Translations under genes and position numbers: made by a program
The notes under the pieces: generated by a model
What the model was told of the DNA's origin: nothing
What the model saw: only the letters and a program-made list of their open reading frames with translations
Database searches by the model: none
Virus record (IMG/VR): IMGVR_UViG_3300042898_000581
Span: 1-43,859 of that record
Strand: one strand, 5' to 3'
DNA from: a virus
Length of the DNA stretch: 43,859 bases
In this document: one piece after another, positions 32,451 through 40,800 of the stretch
Layout of the letters: every line of letters begins with the position of its first letter
How positions within the stretch are numbered: the first letter of the stretch is position 1

Positions 32451-33269
32451 TTATTTCTTTTCTGCTTTATATCTATCCATTAACTTTTTAGTGTCAATGT
32501 TACTGTATTCATTTTTGATAACATAATCTACAATACTTAGTAACTGTGTAGATTTGTAATTTACTGCTACTGCAATGTTATCTACACTATCACTGATTGT
32601 AATTGACTTTGTAGTAATGGCTGCATCTGGTTTTTCAAAAGCAATTTTCTTAATTTCAAATTCATCTCTATAAGCGGCTGCAATATCACCACGTGTAACT
32701 TTATCAATGATTACTTCCCATTTATCTTCTGGAAGAAACGTAGCTTTAGGGAAATTAGTACGTGCAAACGTGTCGTAGCTTGAGTTACGTATGAAACTTA
32801 TTTTACCATTAAAATCTCTAATGACTTGATATACTTCACGACCTTGGCTGTTTTGACTTAACCATAAACGATTGAGAACTAGTGACTGTCTTAATTTAAC
32901 GTATGGTGTGCTAAATTTAACTACTTGTAGTCTAGGGGCTGTAACAGATAGTTTACTTACTGCAACGTCTGCTCTACCGTCTCGTACTTGTTCAACAACT
33001 TCAGCAAAGCTTTCAGCATCTCGTCTAAACTGTACGGGAACTCCAAGCATTACGCCTATTCTTCGTGCAATTTCAACGTCAAGACCTTTGATATCATCCC
33101 CTTCACCACTGAAGAAAGGAGGGTTATCTTTTTTGGTCATTGCCACAATAAGAACGTTTGCTTTCTTAATTGCGGCAATATCAGGGGGTAGTGGTACCGT
33201 AGAAGTTGGTAATTGTGCGTGGACAACTGAACTAATCAGTACGAATAATAATAGTAGTAGTTTTTTCAT
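32451..33269 (-). CDS. Periplasmic amino-acid-binding protein (SBP_bac_3 type)
   Basis: A 272-residue protein with signal peptide MKKLLLLLFVLISSVVHAQ (cut near VHA/Q) and the two-lobe substrate-binding fold of polar amino-acid receptors: VLIVAMTKKDNPPFFSG early, GLDVEIARRIG, VVEQVRDGRADVAVSKLS (residues about 111-128), then the second lobe and a C-terminal helix. Usually these serve ABC transporters, but the next gene is a DAACS-like symporter, as in tripartite-like or scavenging arrangements. A TATAAATA promoter sits 6 bases before the ATG, so the mRNA appears near-leaderless. Which amino acid it binds is not known. Confidence 0.88.
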   Translation of the reverse strand: MKKLLLLLFVLISSVVHAQLPTSTVPLPPDIAAIKKANVLIVAMTKKDNPPFFSGEGDDIKGLDVEIARRIGVMLGVPVQFRRDAESFAEVVEQVRDGRADVAVSKLSVTAPRLQVVKFSTPYVKLRQSLVLNRLWLSQNSQGREVYQVIRDFNGKISFIRNSSYDTFARTNFPKATFLPEDKWEVIIDKVTRGDIAAAYRDEFEIKKIAFEKPDAAITTKSITISDSVDNIAVAVNYKSTQLLSIVDYVIKNEYSNIDTKKLMDRYKAEKK

Positions 33270-33275
33270 AGTACT

Positions 33276-33284
33276 GTATTTATA
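33276..33284 (-). promoter_or_regulatory. Consensus T4 late promoter for the transport/racemase cassette
   Basis: TATAAATAC on the minus strand, 6 bases before the binding-protein ATG. Predicted leader is about 2 nt. This shows the host-like cassette is under phage late control. Confidence 0.72.
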
Positions 33285-33311
33285 CTAGGAAAACCCTAAC
33301 TTACCATAAAA

Positions 33312-33932
33312 TTACTTATTTGCCAATGGATTATCCATAGCTTTTTGTATTTTGCTATCAACTTCTCTCTTTAATGTCTCTACTTCACGGTTTATTTCTC
33401 TACGAGCGGCAGTAAATTCACTATTAATTTCTTTACGGGTTGATTCCATATCTTTACGAATTGCAGCCGCTTCGGTTCTGGCCCTTTCTAGGTCTTCTCG
33501 CACAGCCTTACGCATATCACGCATTTCTAACTCGGTTTCACGTTGGGCTGTCTTAACACTACGTTCCACTTGTTCAGTCACAGATTCATTACGGCGGATA
33601 TCATTCTTCAAATCAGTTTTGATATCACGTGTATAATCAGCACCTTTTTGACTATTCTCCTCAATGACCGCTAAACGTTTATCAAATCCAGATAAGTCTG
33701 GTGCACTATATTCAGCAATTTTTTTCTTCATACCCACGTAGTCTTTATAGACTTCAAAGGTTCCGTAAAGCCCACCTAATATAGATGATACAATTGTGGC
33801 TGCAACCATTAGTTTAGCTGGGGTAAATTCATATCCACCAATACTAATAACTGTATCTTTGCTAGCATACTTTTTAGCGGCTGCCTCAAGTTCATCAACC
33901 TTAGCATTTACGTTTTTAATTTCTTCTGTCAT
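33312..33932 (-). CDS. Membrane-anchored coiled-coil protein
   Basis: A 206-residue protein with an N-terminal helical lead, one hydrophobic segment (about residues 40-65, KLMVAATIVSSILGGLYGTF) and a long charged coiled coil from about residue 80 to the end (RKEINSEFTAARREINREVE). I recall similar anchored coiled-coil proteins in T4-like environmental phages. A structural membrane role such as lysis timing or tail-membrane contact is possible. AGGAGAAAAC lies before the ATG. Confidence 0.75.
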   Translation of the reverse strand: MTEEIKNVNAKVDELEAAAKKYASKDTVISIGGYEFTPAKLMVAATIVSSILGGLYGTFEVYKDYVGMKKKIAEYSAPDLSGFDKRLAVIEENSQKGADYTRDIKTDLKNDIRRNESVTEQVERSVKTAQRETELEMRDMRKAVREDLERARTEAAAIRKDMESTRKEINSEFTAARREINREVETLKREVDSKIQKAMDNPLANK

Positions 33933-33953
33933 TGTTTTCTCCTAATTTATTTG

Positions 33954-34043
33954 TTATCTTAATATTAGATATTGCACTATTACAATGAATGCTATAACTA
34001 TTACCACACCACATACTATATCATAAATGAGTTGTCCATTCAT
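33954..34043 (-). CDS. 29-residue single-pass membrane peptide
   Basis: A short ORF, MNGQLIYDIVCGVVIVIAFI then VIVQYLILR, with one hydrophobic helix. AGGA lies about 8 bases before the ATG. It begins 1 base after the stop of the 609-residue gene. No homologue is recognised. Confidence 0.5.
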   Translation of the reverse strand: MNGQLIYDIVCGVVIVIAFIVIVQYLILR

Positions 34044-34044
34044 A

Positions 34045-35874
34045 TCATTGTCCTAACTTATATTGTTGATTGACCATTTCTTGGTGTAATCTATCACTAC
34101 CCAATCCTCTTAACAATCTTACGTTATCAACATTGACTTGATGTTTGTATATCTCTTTTGGTGCATAGAATGCTACATCAGGCATCATTACTGAATATGC
34201 TTGATATCCTGCAGGTTGTATTGCCATCTTATTAATATCAACAGCTCCAGCCAATTCATTTGGCAATACATTTTTTTTCACTGTTTCTGTCTTTTGTTCT
34301 TGTGTATTTGTATTTTGTAATATTGGGCGTTCTTCTATTGCATCGTTTAATACAGAACGTGTACCCATTTTGATACCTTCATTCTGTGGTAATTCTATTT
34401 CAATACTACCTGAGTTTGGCACACGTGAAACAAACAATTCAAATCTTGCAGAGTCACCGGTTGAATTCATATTTTGTAAACCTGATATATTTTCTATAGA
34501 AGGTTGAACGTAGCTATTATTAACCATTGCAGTTAAAGGAGCTGATGAACTAGTATCACTATTAATTGTTTGCTGGGTTGCTGGTTTTAATAATTCAATA
34601 GTAAATGCAGTAACTGTTGTTGAATTTGATTCTGTTGTTTGTGTTGTACTGTTTGATTTTAATACTTCAACCTTACCCACATTAGTTTGTGTAGCACCAC
34701 TAAGTGGTCCAGACGAGCTTTGTGCTTGCATTGAACTAGTTGTTGTGCTACTAGTTGTCGTAGTAGTTGTAGCACTTTGACTAACTGCTGAGGCAGAAAC
34801 TGCTTCTGCTTGTTCTTGTGCTTGCAATGCATCTTTGGATGCAGCCGATTCAGCGGCTTGAACTACTGCCTTTGCTTCATTACCAATTCTAGCCTGATTG
34901 CTACTAATCATACTTAACACTGATCCTAAACTAGGTCCAGCTTTATTATCATTTGCTGTTTTAGTTTCGCCTAGTTTGGCTTGTTGTCCACCTCCTTGTG
35001 GTTGACTACCCGGTGGAGGTGGACTATTTGGATTATTACCGGGACCTGATCCCGGTGGGGGCGGATTACCGGGTGGAGGTTCTGTGCCAGGGGGAGGTGG
35101 GGGCGGTGAACCATCCGGCGGCGGTGGTGGCGCATCTCCCGGAGGAACTATTACAGGATTTAGTTTTGCAAGCGCATCATTATATCCTCTACAGCTAGGT
35201 GAGTACAATGGATTGTTAGTACACGGATCAACACTATACTTCAAACTAAAATTAACCGCAGTTATTTCTGGTCCATATGGCCCTGTTAAGTTATTAGTAT
35301 CTTTACCAATAAATCCGTATACAGCATTACCGAGATCAGGCACACCATACGCACTTTTAAAATCTCTGCTAAGATTAAAGTTTCTCCAACCGTATGTATT
35401 GTATGTTAGATCCCAGTTATAACCTTCTAACACTTTTGAGTTTGTATTGTTGTAGATATTTACATAGGCACCAAAAATGTCAGTCTGGCCATTGTCCCAT
35501 CCATTGCCGTTTTTCGCTTGAAATGTAAAGTTAAACCCGTTGACTTGTAGACCCGTACCACTATTAGGCAATGCGTTTTTAATACTAACAATCTGGTATA
35601 AATCAGTAGCCTGATTAGAGAAGTTAATAACATTGGAACCTGAGCCCCAGGCAGCAACTCTAGGTAATCCACCACAATAACCTTGTCCGCCTGGCTCCCA
35701 ACAGGTAAGCTGTTGACCAATAGTACCAGCATTTTGCCAGGTAGAGGTTATACCAGTAGCCTGATTAGTAAAGTTAGTCAGGTTACCGGTAGTAGATATA
35801 TCTTGACTATTAGAATAACTTGCGGACAACAACGCCAAGGATAGCGCCAATGCCAATTTTCTTATAAGTATCAT
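34045..35874 (-). CDS. Large exported proline-rich virion or surface protein
   Basis: A 609-residue protein with a signal peptide in the first 23 residues (MILIRKLALALSLALLSASY), an N-terminal beta-rich domain (about 24-240) with several Cys, a proline/glycine-rich linker of repeated PPPPPDG and PPPGS units (about 245-300), and a Ser/Thr/Gln-rich helical tail. The signal peptide is encoded in a region that overlaps the upstream gene in a different frame. I do not recognise a catalytic motif. Exported phage proteins with this layout may sit in the host envelope or on the virion; not resolved. Confidence 0.75.
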   Translation of the reverse strand: MILIRKLALALSLALLSASYSNSQDISTTGNLTNFTNQATGITSTWQNAGTIGQQLTCWEPGGQGYCGGLPRVAAWGSGSNVINFSNQATDLYQIVSIKNALPNSGTGLQVNGFNFTFQAKNGNGWDNGQTDIFGAYVNIYNNTNSKVLEGYNWDLTYNTYGWRNFNLSRDFKSAYGVPDLGNAVYGFIGKDTNNLTGPYGPEITAVNFSLKYSVDPCTNNPLYSPSCRGYNDALAKLNPVIVPPGDAPPPPPDGSPPPPPPGTEPPPGNPPPPGSGPGNNPNSPPPPGSQPQGGGQQAKLGETKTANDNKAGPSLGSVLSMISSNQARIGNEAKAVVQAAESAASKDALQAQEQAEAVSASAVSQSATTTTTTSSTTTSSMQAQSSSGPLSGATQTNVGKVEVLKSNSTTQTTESNSTTVTAFTIELLKPATQQTINSDTSSSAPLTAMVNNSYVQPSIENISGLQNMNSTGDSARFELFVSRVPNSGSIEIELPQNEGIKMGTRSVLNDAIEERPILQNTNTQEQKTETVKKNVLPNELAGAVDINKMAIQPAGYQAYSVMMPDVAFYAPKEIYKHQVNVDNVRLLRGLGSDRLHQEMVNQQYKLGQ

Positions 35875-37090
35875 CTATCTTTACCTCATCTACTTTTGGT
35901 AGTTTTTCTGGGTTTGCTTCCCAAGATGCTTTAGCTTGTTCACCGATCTTACCATCGTATGGACAAGGTGTTCCTGCTGCCAACATAGCTTCAAACACAC
36001 GACGGTCTTGACACATCACAGCAACTGCGGCTACCTTCATACCCATGTCGTATAGAGTTTTAGACAACTTTAATCTTTCACAATTCATGTCACGTACTGT
36101 GCCACCTGAACTTACGCCAAATACTTGTGTCTGTACACTACCAGAACTACCGGTGCTACATAAGTCAGCATTGCCACCACTTAACATAGAGGGTGCAACA
36201 GCAGTTGGTGGAGGTTGAATAACTCTTTGAGTTACTTCAGTTTTATTAATATTAGTATTAGTTACCTCACCGGCTTGAATATTTGTACTTACATTAGTGT
36301 TTTGATTAATATTGTTATTAACAGCAGTACTAGCACTAGTTGAAGTATTGATATTACGGTTAGTCATATCACCGGTATTGACATTGTTGTTTGTAGCAGT
36401 ACTACTATTAACATTATTATTGTTGTTGACGGCAGTACTAGTATTAACATTATTGTTGTTATATGTCATTGTACCAGTATTTTCATTCTTGTTTACGTTA
36501 GTATTGACACTAGTACTAGTATTAACATTATTATTGTTATACGTCATTGTACCGGAATTAACATTAAAGTTAGTATTTGTATTTGTACTTGTACTTGTAC
36601 TAGCATTGTTATTGTTATATGTCATTGTACCAGTATTGACATTATTATTGTTATTAGTGTTTACACTAGTGCTTGTGCTAGCATTGTTATTGTTATATGT
36701 CATTGTTCCGGAATTAACATTATTGTTATTATATGTCATTGTTCCCGAATTGACATTATTATTGTTATTTGTAACAGTGCCACTTTGCACATTGTTATTG
36801 GTGTTTACACTAGTGCTATTATTGTTATTAGTATTATTGCTAGTGCTATTAACTGCACTAGTACTATTGCTATTACTATTACTATTAGTATTACTGTTAG
36901 AAGTAACTGTGCTAGTGCTATTACTTGTACTATTAGTGTCTACCAAACTTTTAGAATCATAAGTTCCTTGGTTAATTAGGGTACTTGTACCTGTAGTTGT
37001 GCCACCGGCTGAACTTGAAGTTGTGGTGGTTTGAGCTTGAATAGTGATTGCCATGCCCATGATGGCACATATAGCGAGAATCTTTTTCAT
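35810..37090 (-). CDS. Exported Asn/Ser/Thr-rich repeat protein with Cys-bearing C-terminus
   Basis: A 426-residue protein with signal peptide MKKILAICAIMGMAITIQAQ (cut near residue 18-20). The middle (about 45-290) is very rich in Asn, Ser and Thr, containing many MTYNNNNVNSGT-like units. The C-terminal 120 residues are globular with several Cys (DLCSTGSSG, MNCERLKL, AVMCQDR, GTPCPYDG) and end with a hydrophobic helix IGIGAILGVVVRKLF that could anchor it. I recall a similar C-terminal domain in T4-like environmental phages. The last 22 codons overlap the next gene's start. Confidence 0.78.
   Translation of the reverse strand: MKKILAICAIMGMAITIQAQTTTTSSSAGGTTTGTSTLINQGTYDSKSLVDTNSTSNSTSTVTSNSNTNSNSNSNSTSAVNSTSNNTNNNNSTSVNTNNNVQSGTVTNNNNNVNSGTMTYNNNNVNSGTMTYNNNNASTSTSVNTNNNNNVNTGTMTYNNNNASTSTSTNTNTNFNVNSGTMTYNNNNVNTSTSVNTNVNKNENTGTMTYNNNNVNTSTAVNNNNNVNSSTATNNNVNTGDMTNRNINTSTSASTAVNNNINQNTNVSTNIQAGEVTNTNINKTEVTQRVIQPPPTAVAPSMLSGGNADLCSTGSSGSVQTQVFGVSSGGTVRDMNCERLKLSKTLYDMGMKVAAVAVMCQDRRVFEAMLAAGTPCPYDGKIGEQAKASWEANPEKLPKVDEVKIDDTYKKIGIGAILGVVVRKLF
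36390..36790. repeat. Tandem AAC/TATAAC-rich repeats encoding Asn-rich units
   Basis: Imperfect tandem repeats of about 36-60 bases. On the minus strand units read AATGTTAATTCC...ATGACATATAACAAC, coding for VNSGTMTYNNNN-like units. Slippage or recombination between units could change length between strains. Confidence 0.75.
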
Positions 37091-37114
37091 TTTTATTATT
37101 GTCCTCTAGAATTA

Positions 37115-37122
37115 ATATTTAG
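37115..37122 (-). promoter_or_regulatory. Late-type promoter for the Asn-rich protein gene
   Basis: CTAAATAT on the minus strand, followed by AGAGGAC and the ATG at 37090. A weaker match to the consensus. Confidence 0.4.
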
Positions 37123-37153
37123 TTAGATTTTAGTTGAGAAATATCAAGCTTTA

Positions 37154-37489
37154 TTAAATTTTGATGAGTATGTCAGAGTTTGGAGTTAATGATGGCACGC
37201 CAGGCCAAACTGTTTTTAACTGAAATTTTAGAGTACTGTCACTTATTCTTCTCAGTCCTAAGGCAGTTTCGCTTGACCAATCGTAAACCCAAAACCTTTG
37301 TCCAGATGGGATTTTTTGAAGTTTGCGTAATACTTTAGGTAATTGTTTTTTTATAATATAATCTACAGCGTGGGGAGATACCCCACGCTCTTTGGCACGA
37401 TCTATTGCATGTTGGTCTACTATGATTTCTAAATCATTAGTAATTATAGTACCCATAGCCGCTTCTGTTATAACTTCATTAATACGCAT
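37154..37489 (-). CDS. Putative capsid-targeted protein with DUF4258/toxin-like fold
   Basis: A 111-residue protein starting MRINEVITEAAM, again like T4 MKTYQEFIAE-A, with a predicted cut after ITE. The mature part begins ITNDLEIIVDQHAIDRAKERGV and contains H and R residues arranged like DUF4258 / BrnT-type small RNase-like proteins (HAIDRAKERG). If both readings hold, it could be an internal head protein injected with DNA. A late promoter lies 3-4 bases before the ATG. The enzymatic function is inference. Confidence 0.68.
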   Translation of the reverse strand: MRINEVITEAAMGTIITNDLEIIVDQHAIDRAKERGVSPHAVDYIIKKQLPKVLRKLQKIPSGQRFWVYDWSSETALGLRRISDSTLKFQLKTVWPGVPSLTPNSDILIKI

Positions 37490-37492
37490 ATA

Positions 37493-37500
37493 CTATTTAT
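37493..37500 (-). promoter_or_regulatory. T4-like late promoter for the capsid-targeted gene
   Basis: CATAAATAG on the minus strand. Only 3 bases separate it from the ATG at 37489, so transcript start and start codon overlap. Confidence 0.55.
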
Positions 37501-37502
37501 GC

Positions 37503-37530
37503 AAAAAGGAAAGGCTCCGAAGAGCCTTTC
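37503..37530 (-). terminator. Rho-independent terminator after the tmRNA gene
   Basis: GAAAGGCTC/GAGCCTTTC stem, UUCG tetraloop on the minus strand, then CCUUUUU. It follows the coding piece of the tmRNA and marks its 3' boundary region. Confidence 0.88.
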
Positions 37531-37571
37531 TGCTATTTTCTGTTACGAGGGATAACTCCCCTAAGCGGCGT

Positions 37572-37604
37572 TCAGGCTGCTAATGCGAACTGTGAGTCGT
37601 TTGC
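37572..37604 (-). other. tmRNA tag-coding sequence
   Basis: From a GCA resume codon the frame reads ANDSQFALAA then TGA (37572-37574). With the alanine carried by the tmRNA the tag is A-ANDSQFALAA. It keeps the AND start and the ALAA end recognised by ClpXP-type proteases; the middle resembles betaproteobacterial tags such as ANDERFALAA. Confidence 0.92.
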
Positions 37605-37724
37605 GGTTACTTTTTTTGCTTCTACGACCGAGTTACCCCAATCCTAACGGCTTCTGCTTTGCCGAGCTGTCCACTAATTTACTTGTTGCCCTGTCGAATC
37701 TAGGTCAGGCCCATCATAAAGAAA

Positions 37725-37796
37725 CTAACTTGTCATTTCATTAAAAATAAAAAGCATAATAACAATTAGTACTATCCACTTGCTAAAATTTTCCAT
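37725..37796 (-). CDS. 23-residue membrane peptide ORF inside the tmRNA intervening segment
   Basis: MENFSKWIVLIVIMLFIFNE and MTS, with a strong AAAGGA ribosome-binding site 6 bases before the ATG. It is inside the segment removed when the two tmRNA pieces are made. Hydrophobic except for the ends. A real product is uncertain, but the site, start and frame are intact. Confidence 0.45.
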   Translation of the reverse strand: MENFSKWIVLIVIMLFIFNEMTS

Positions 37797-37808
37797 TATA
37801 TTCCTTTA

Positions 37809-37866
37809 TGGTGGACCTGGGGGGATTCGCACCCCCGTCCAGAACACTTTTCTCTTTGCTTCATAC
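37809..37866 (-). other. tmRNA acceptor piece (3' tRNA-like domain)
   Basis: T-stem GGGGG/CCCCC with loop TGCGAAT, then acceptor strand CAGGTCC, discriminator A and encoded CCA. TGTTCT just upstream can pair with AGGGCA of the coding piece as a short P2 helix (two G-U). The 5' end is about 10 bases after the stop codon of the 1377-residue gene. Confidence 0.8.
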
Positions 37867-37876
37867 AGCAATAACT

Positions 37877-40800
37877 TCAATTGTATTTAGTATTAAAATA
37901 CTCTTTTAACCAAGGCCAATCATAACTTAGTCGTAATTTGTCTAACTCACCATTGACTTGTTCATAGTATTCTACAGCATCTAATGCACCATTGATACTA
38001 TATTGGGCAAAATTGCCTTCACCCACAGTTGACCATATCTTTAATCTATGTTTGCTTATTGTGCTATCTTCTAATCGTAACTTTATAGCTTCACGGAAAC
38101 TAGTACGCCATGTGCTAAATTCATCTGTATTATAGTTTGCTACACCCGAATCTATATCTACCACTTCATGTTCATTATCTAATGTAAAGTCTAATCCTTT
38201 ACCCATATTACCCAATGTAATCTCTTTGTTGTAGGCAATCATAGCTTGGTGACCATATACTAATCCATTAACAGGGTTTGTAGCATGAAAAATATAATGT
38301 TTAGGTACTTGTAATCTATCCGGTTGCCATGTCCAATCAAATTTATTGTTAACTTCTAATTTAGCAAATACAGTAAACATCCAAGGAGTACTACTTGCTT
38401 TTGCGGCTGCATGATAGGAAGCAACACGGCCGTTTATCCCATCAACTCTAACAACACGATTAGGTAGTTTATCGGTTACTTTTAATAAGTGTTCATAGTT
38501 CTCGTCAGCTCCGATTTCTCCGTTGCTTAGGAAGACTATATCTAGTGGTTTTGACTGACCGATCTTTGTTGCTTTAGCAATGTATGGATAATCATATAAT
38601 TCTTTCTCAACATAATCGTTAGCTTCTTTAGGTATAATGACCCGTGTACCGCCGGCATTCGTAATCAATATATTCTTTGATTCTTTAGACCACATACTGA
38701 TGGGTTCATCATTAACTTCTGAAGCAATTACATTATCACTTGTAGTAAAAATAGCATACGGGAAATTATATGTATGTTTTTTAAAGTTTAAATGAGTATC
38801 TTCTGTTACAAAACTAGGAGCAGGTAATCGTTTTACTCGCTGATGTTGGTTAAAATTAATTTTCTCTATATTTTCTAACCTATATATACCGTCTACTAAA
38901 TTACGCAATTTGTTTACATTGACAAAGAAGGTATCTCCAAACTTTTGCTTATCACTAGGGAATACATGTAATTGTTCTAATGAAAACGGGTCACATATAT
39001 AAGTAAAGTCAAAATTTGTGTAATCACATATTGAACTACAAACCCAAATATAGTGATCCTTTTTTGTATCCAACTCATTTAATAAACTATTTAAAGTAGT
39101 TAGATAGTTATTTTTATATGTGATTGTGTGAACATTTTCACATTTGCTTTTAATTAATAATTCAACAGTACTATCATTGCCGTAATCAATCAAGTAAACG
39201 TCATACAAACAATTACTAGCAACAGCACGTTTTGTTTTTACAAAGTTTAAATTACTTAAGTGTTCAATGATTTTTACATATTTTGTATCTTCAACAAATG
39301 TCTCTTTATTAACCATAAACGTACTACCCCAATGACTCCATTGAGTTCCAAACACATGCACCATCGTCATCTGCCATGGGTTAGGGTAATAGTTAAATTC
39401 AAAGTTTGTGTAGTCTAATTCGCTGTTCAATATCCAGCATAGTTCTGTTGTAGATTTGTTGATACAACGATTGATAGTATCAACCCAACTATTTAGATAA
39501 CGTGTTTTAGTGATATTAGGGAACTTAAGTTTCAATTGTTCAAAACGTATTGCTGATTCTTTATTACCTTTATCCACAAAGAAAGCATCAACTGGTTTAA
39601 ACAGTTTAGATAGATATTCTTCATTTAATTTTGTGTTTTCAATAAAACTGATATCTTTATATCCTTGTTGCCACATCTTACCATTAACTAAATAAGTTTG
39701 TGTCGTTTCACTGTCAGGGCTACCAAATGTATTAATATTGAATGCTTGTTCTTTCGTTGGTTTCCAACTGAAGTCAAACGTAGTGTAATCAATATTTTTA
39801 CGTAATGCCCAAAAGATTTCATTACTATGTTGTTCTATTAATCTATCTAATGTAGTTTCAATATAATATTGAGGGTATTGAATGACACTATCTTCAGATA
39901 TAAGTATATTTTCCAAAAATACTATCTCTCCGGCATTACCTGGGGTAATATATTTAGGACCATCTTGTAAATGAATATCTTCTAATACTGTACCAAATTG
40001 ATAGATATAAGGAGGACTATGTGGATCTGGATGCCAACTAAAATCAAATATGGTTTTATCAAAGCCTGCAGGTATAACCCAGTGAGTAAAATTTTGTTTA
40101 ATTTTTGCTATAGGATAATCTATATACTTTATATCAGTTGCCCCTGTTGCAATATATCTTGGACCACCTATCTTATCCCATGTACTGGGAAACTGATAGA
40201 TATAAGCAGGTTCAGTACTATCTGGATGCCAGCTATAATCAAATTCTTCTATATTGTCAGGTATATCCCAATTTACTTTGTCGGGCAATCGTTTTGCTTT
40301 GAATAAGTCCATGTACTTTACAAGGGTATTTTCATTACATAATGGCGCAGTAAATATAGGACCATCTGTTTTTTGCCATTGCGTACCAAATTGATAAACC
40401 ATCGGTTCGTCATCTATATTCGGATGCCAACTAAAGTCAAACTCACTAGTATCTAATCCAGCCGGAATAGACCAATGTGTCATATCTTGTTTAACTTTTG
40501 CTATAGGATAATCTAAATATTTTGTTTCAGTTGCACCTTCTACTGTGAACTTAGGGCCGCCTGTTTTACTCCATGTGCTAGGAAATTGATAGATATAGGC
40601 AGGCTCAGTATCATCTGGATGCCAACTCCAATCAAATGATTTTTGATCCACATTACGTGGGATCAACCAATTAGTAAATCTCCATGCTACTACGTGTGCT
40701 TTGACATCATCAATGTATTTTACTTCTGTTGCGCCGGGTACTACATATCTAGGACCACCTGTCTTTTGATGTATGGTGCCAAATTGATATATGTAGGGCG

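Larger units (their letters stand above)
37532..37870 (-). ncRNA. ssrA: Circularly permuted (two-piece type) tmRNA gene
   Basis: tmRNA rescues stalled ribosomes and tags the nascent protein for degradation. On the minus strand the 3' part comes first, with a T-arm (GGACGGGGGTGCGAATCCCC) and the acceptor 3' strand CAGGTCC-A-CCA ending at 37809. The 5' part follows downstream, beginning GGGCCTGACCTAGATTCGAC (from 37712), which matches the usual tmRNA 5' start GGGGCTGA...GATTCGACGGG. GGGCCTG pairs fully with CAGGTCC, including a G3-U70 wobble, the alanine identity element. The tag ORF ends ALAA. This order (acceptor piece, intervening segment, coding piece) defines permuted tmRNAs known from alphaproteobacteria, some cyanobacteria and some betaproteobacteria. 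Outer ends are approximate. Confidence 0.9.

Noticed and set aside
36312-36962. Long plus-strand ORF rich in Leu and Val
   Set aside because: It is the antisense of the Asn/Thr repeat coding region and has no independent promoter or ribosome-binding site.
37809-37845. A possible tRNA, because of a T-arm and CCA
   Set aside because: No D-arm or anticodon arm precedes it, and the matching acceptor 5' strand lies 100 bases downstream with the tag ORF, so it is part of the tmRNA.
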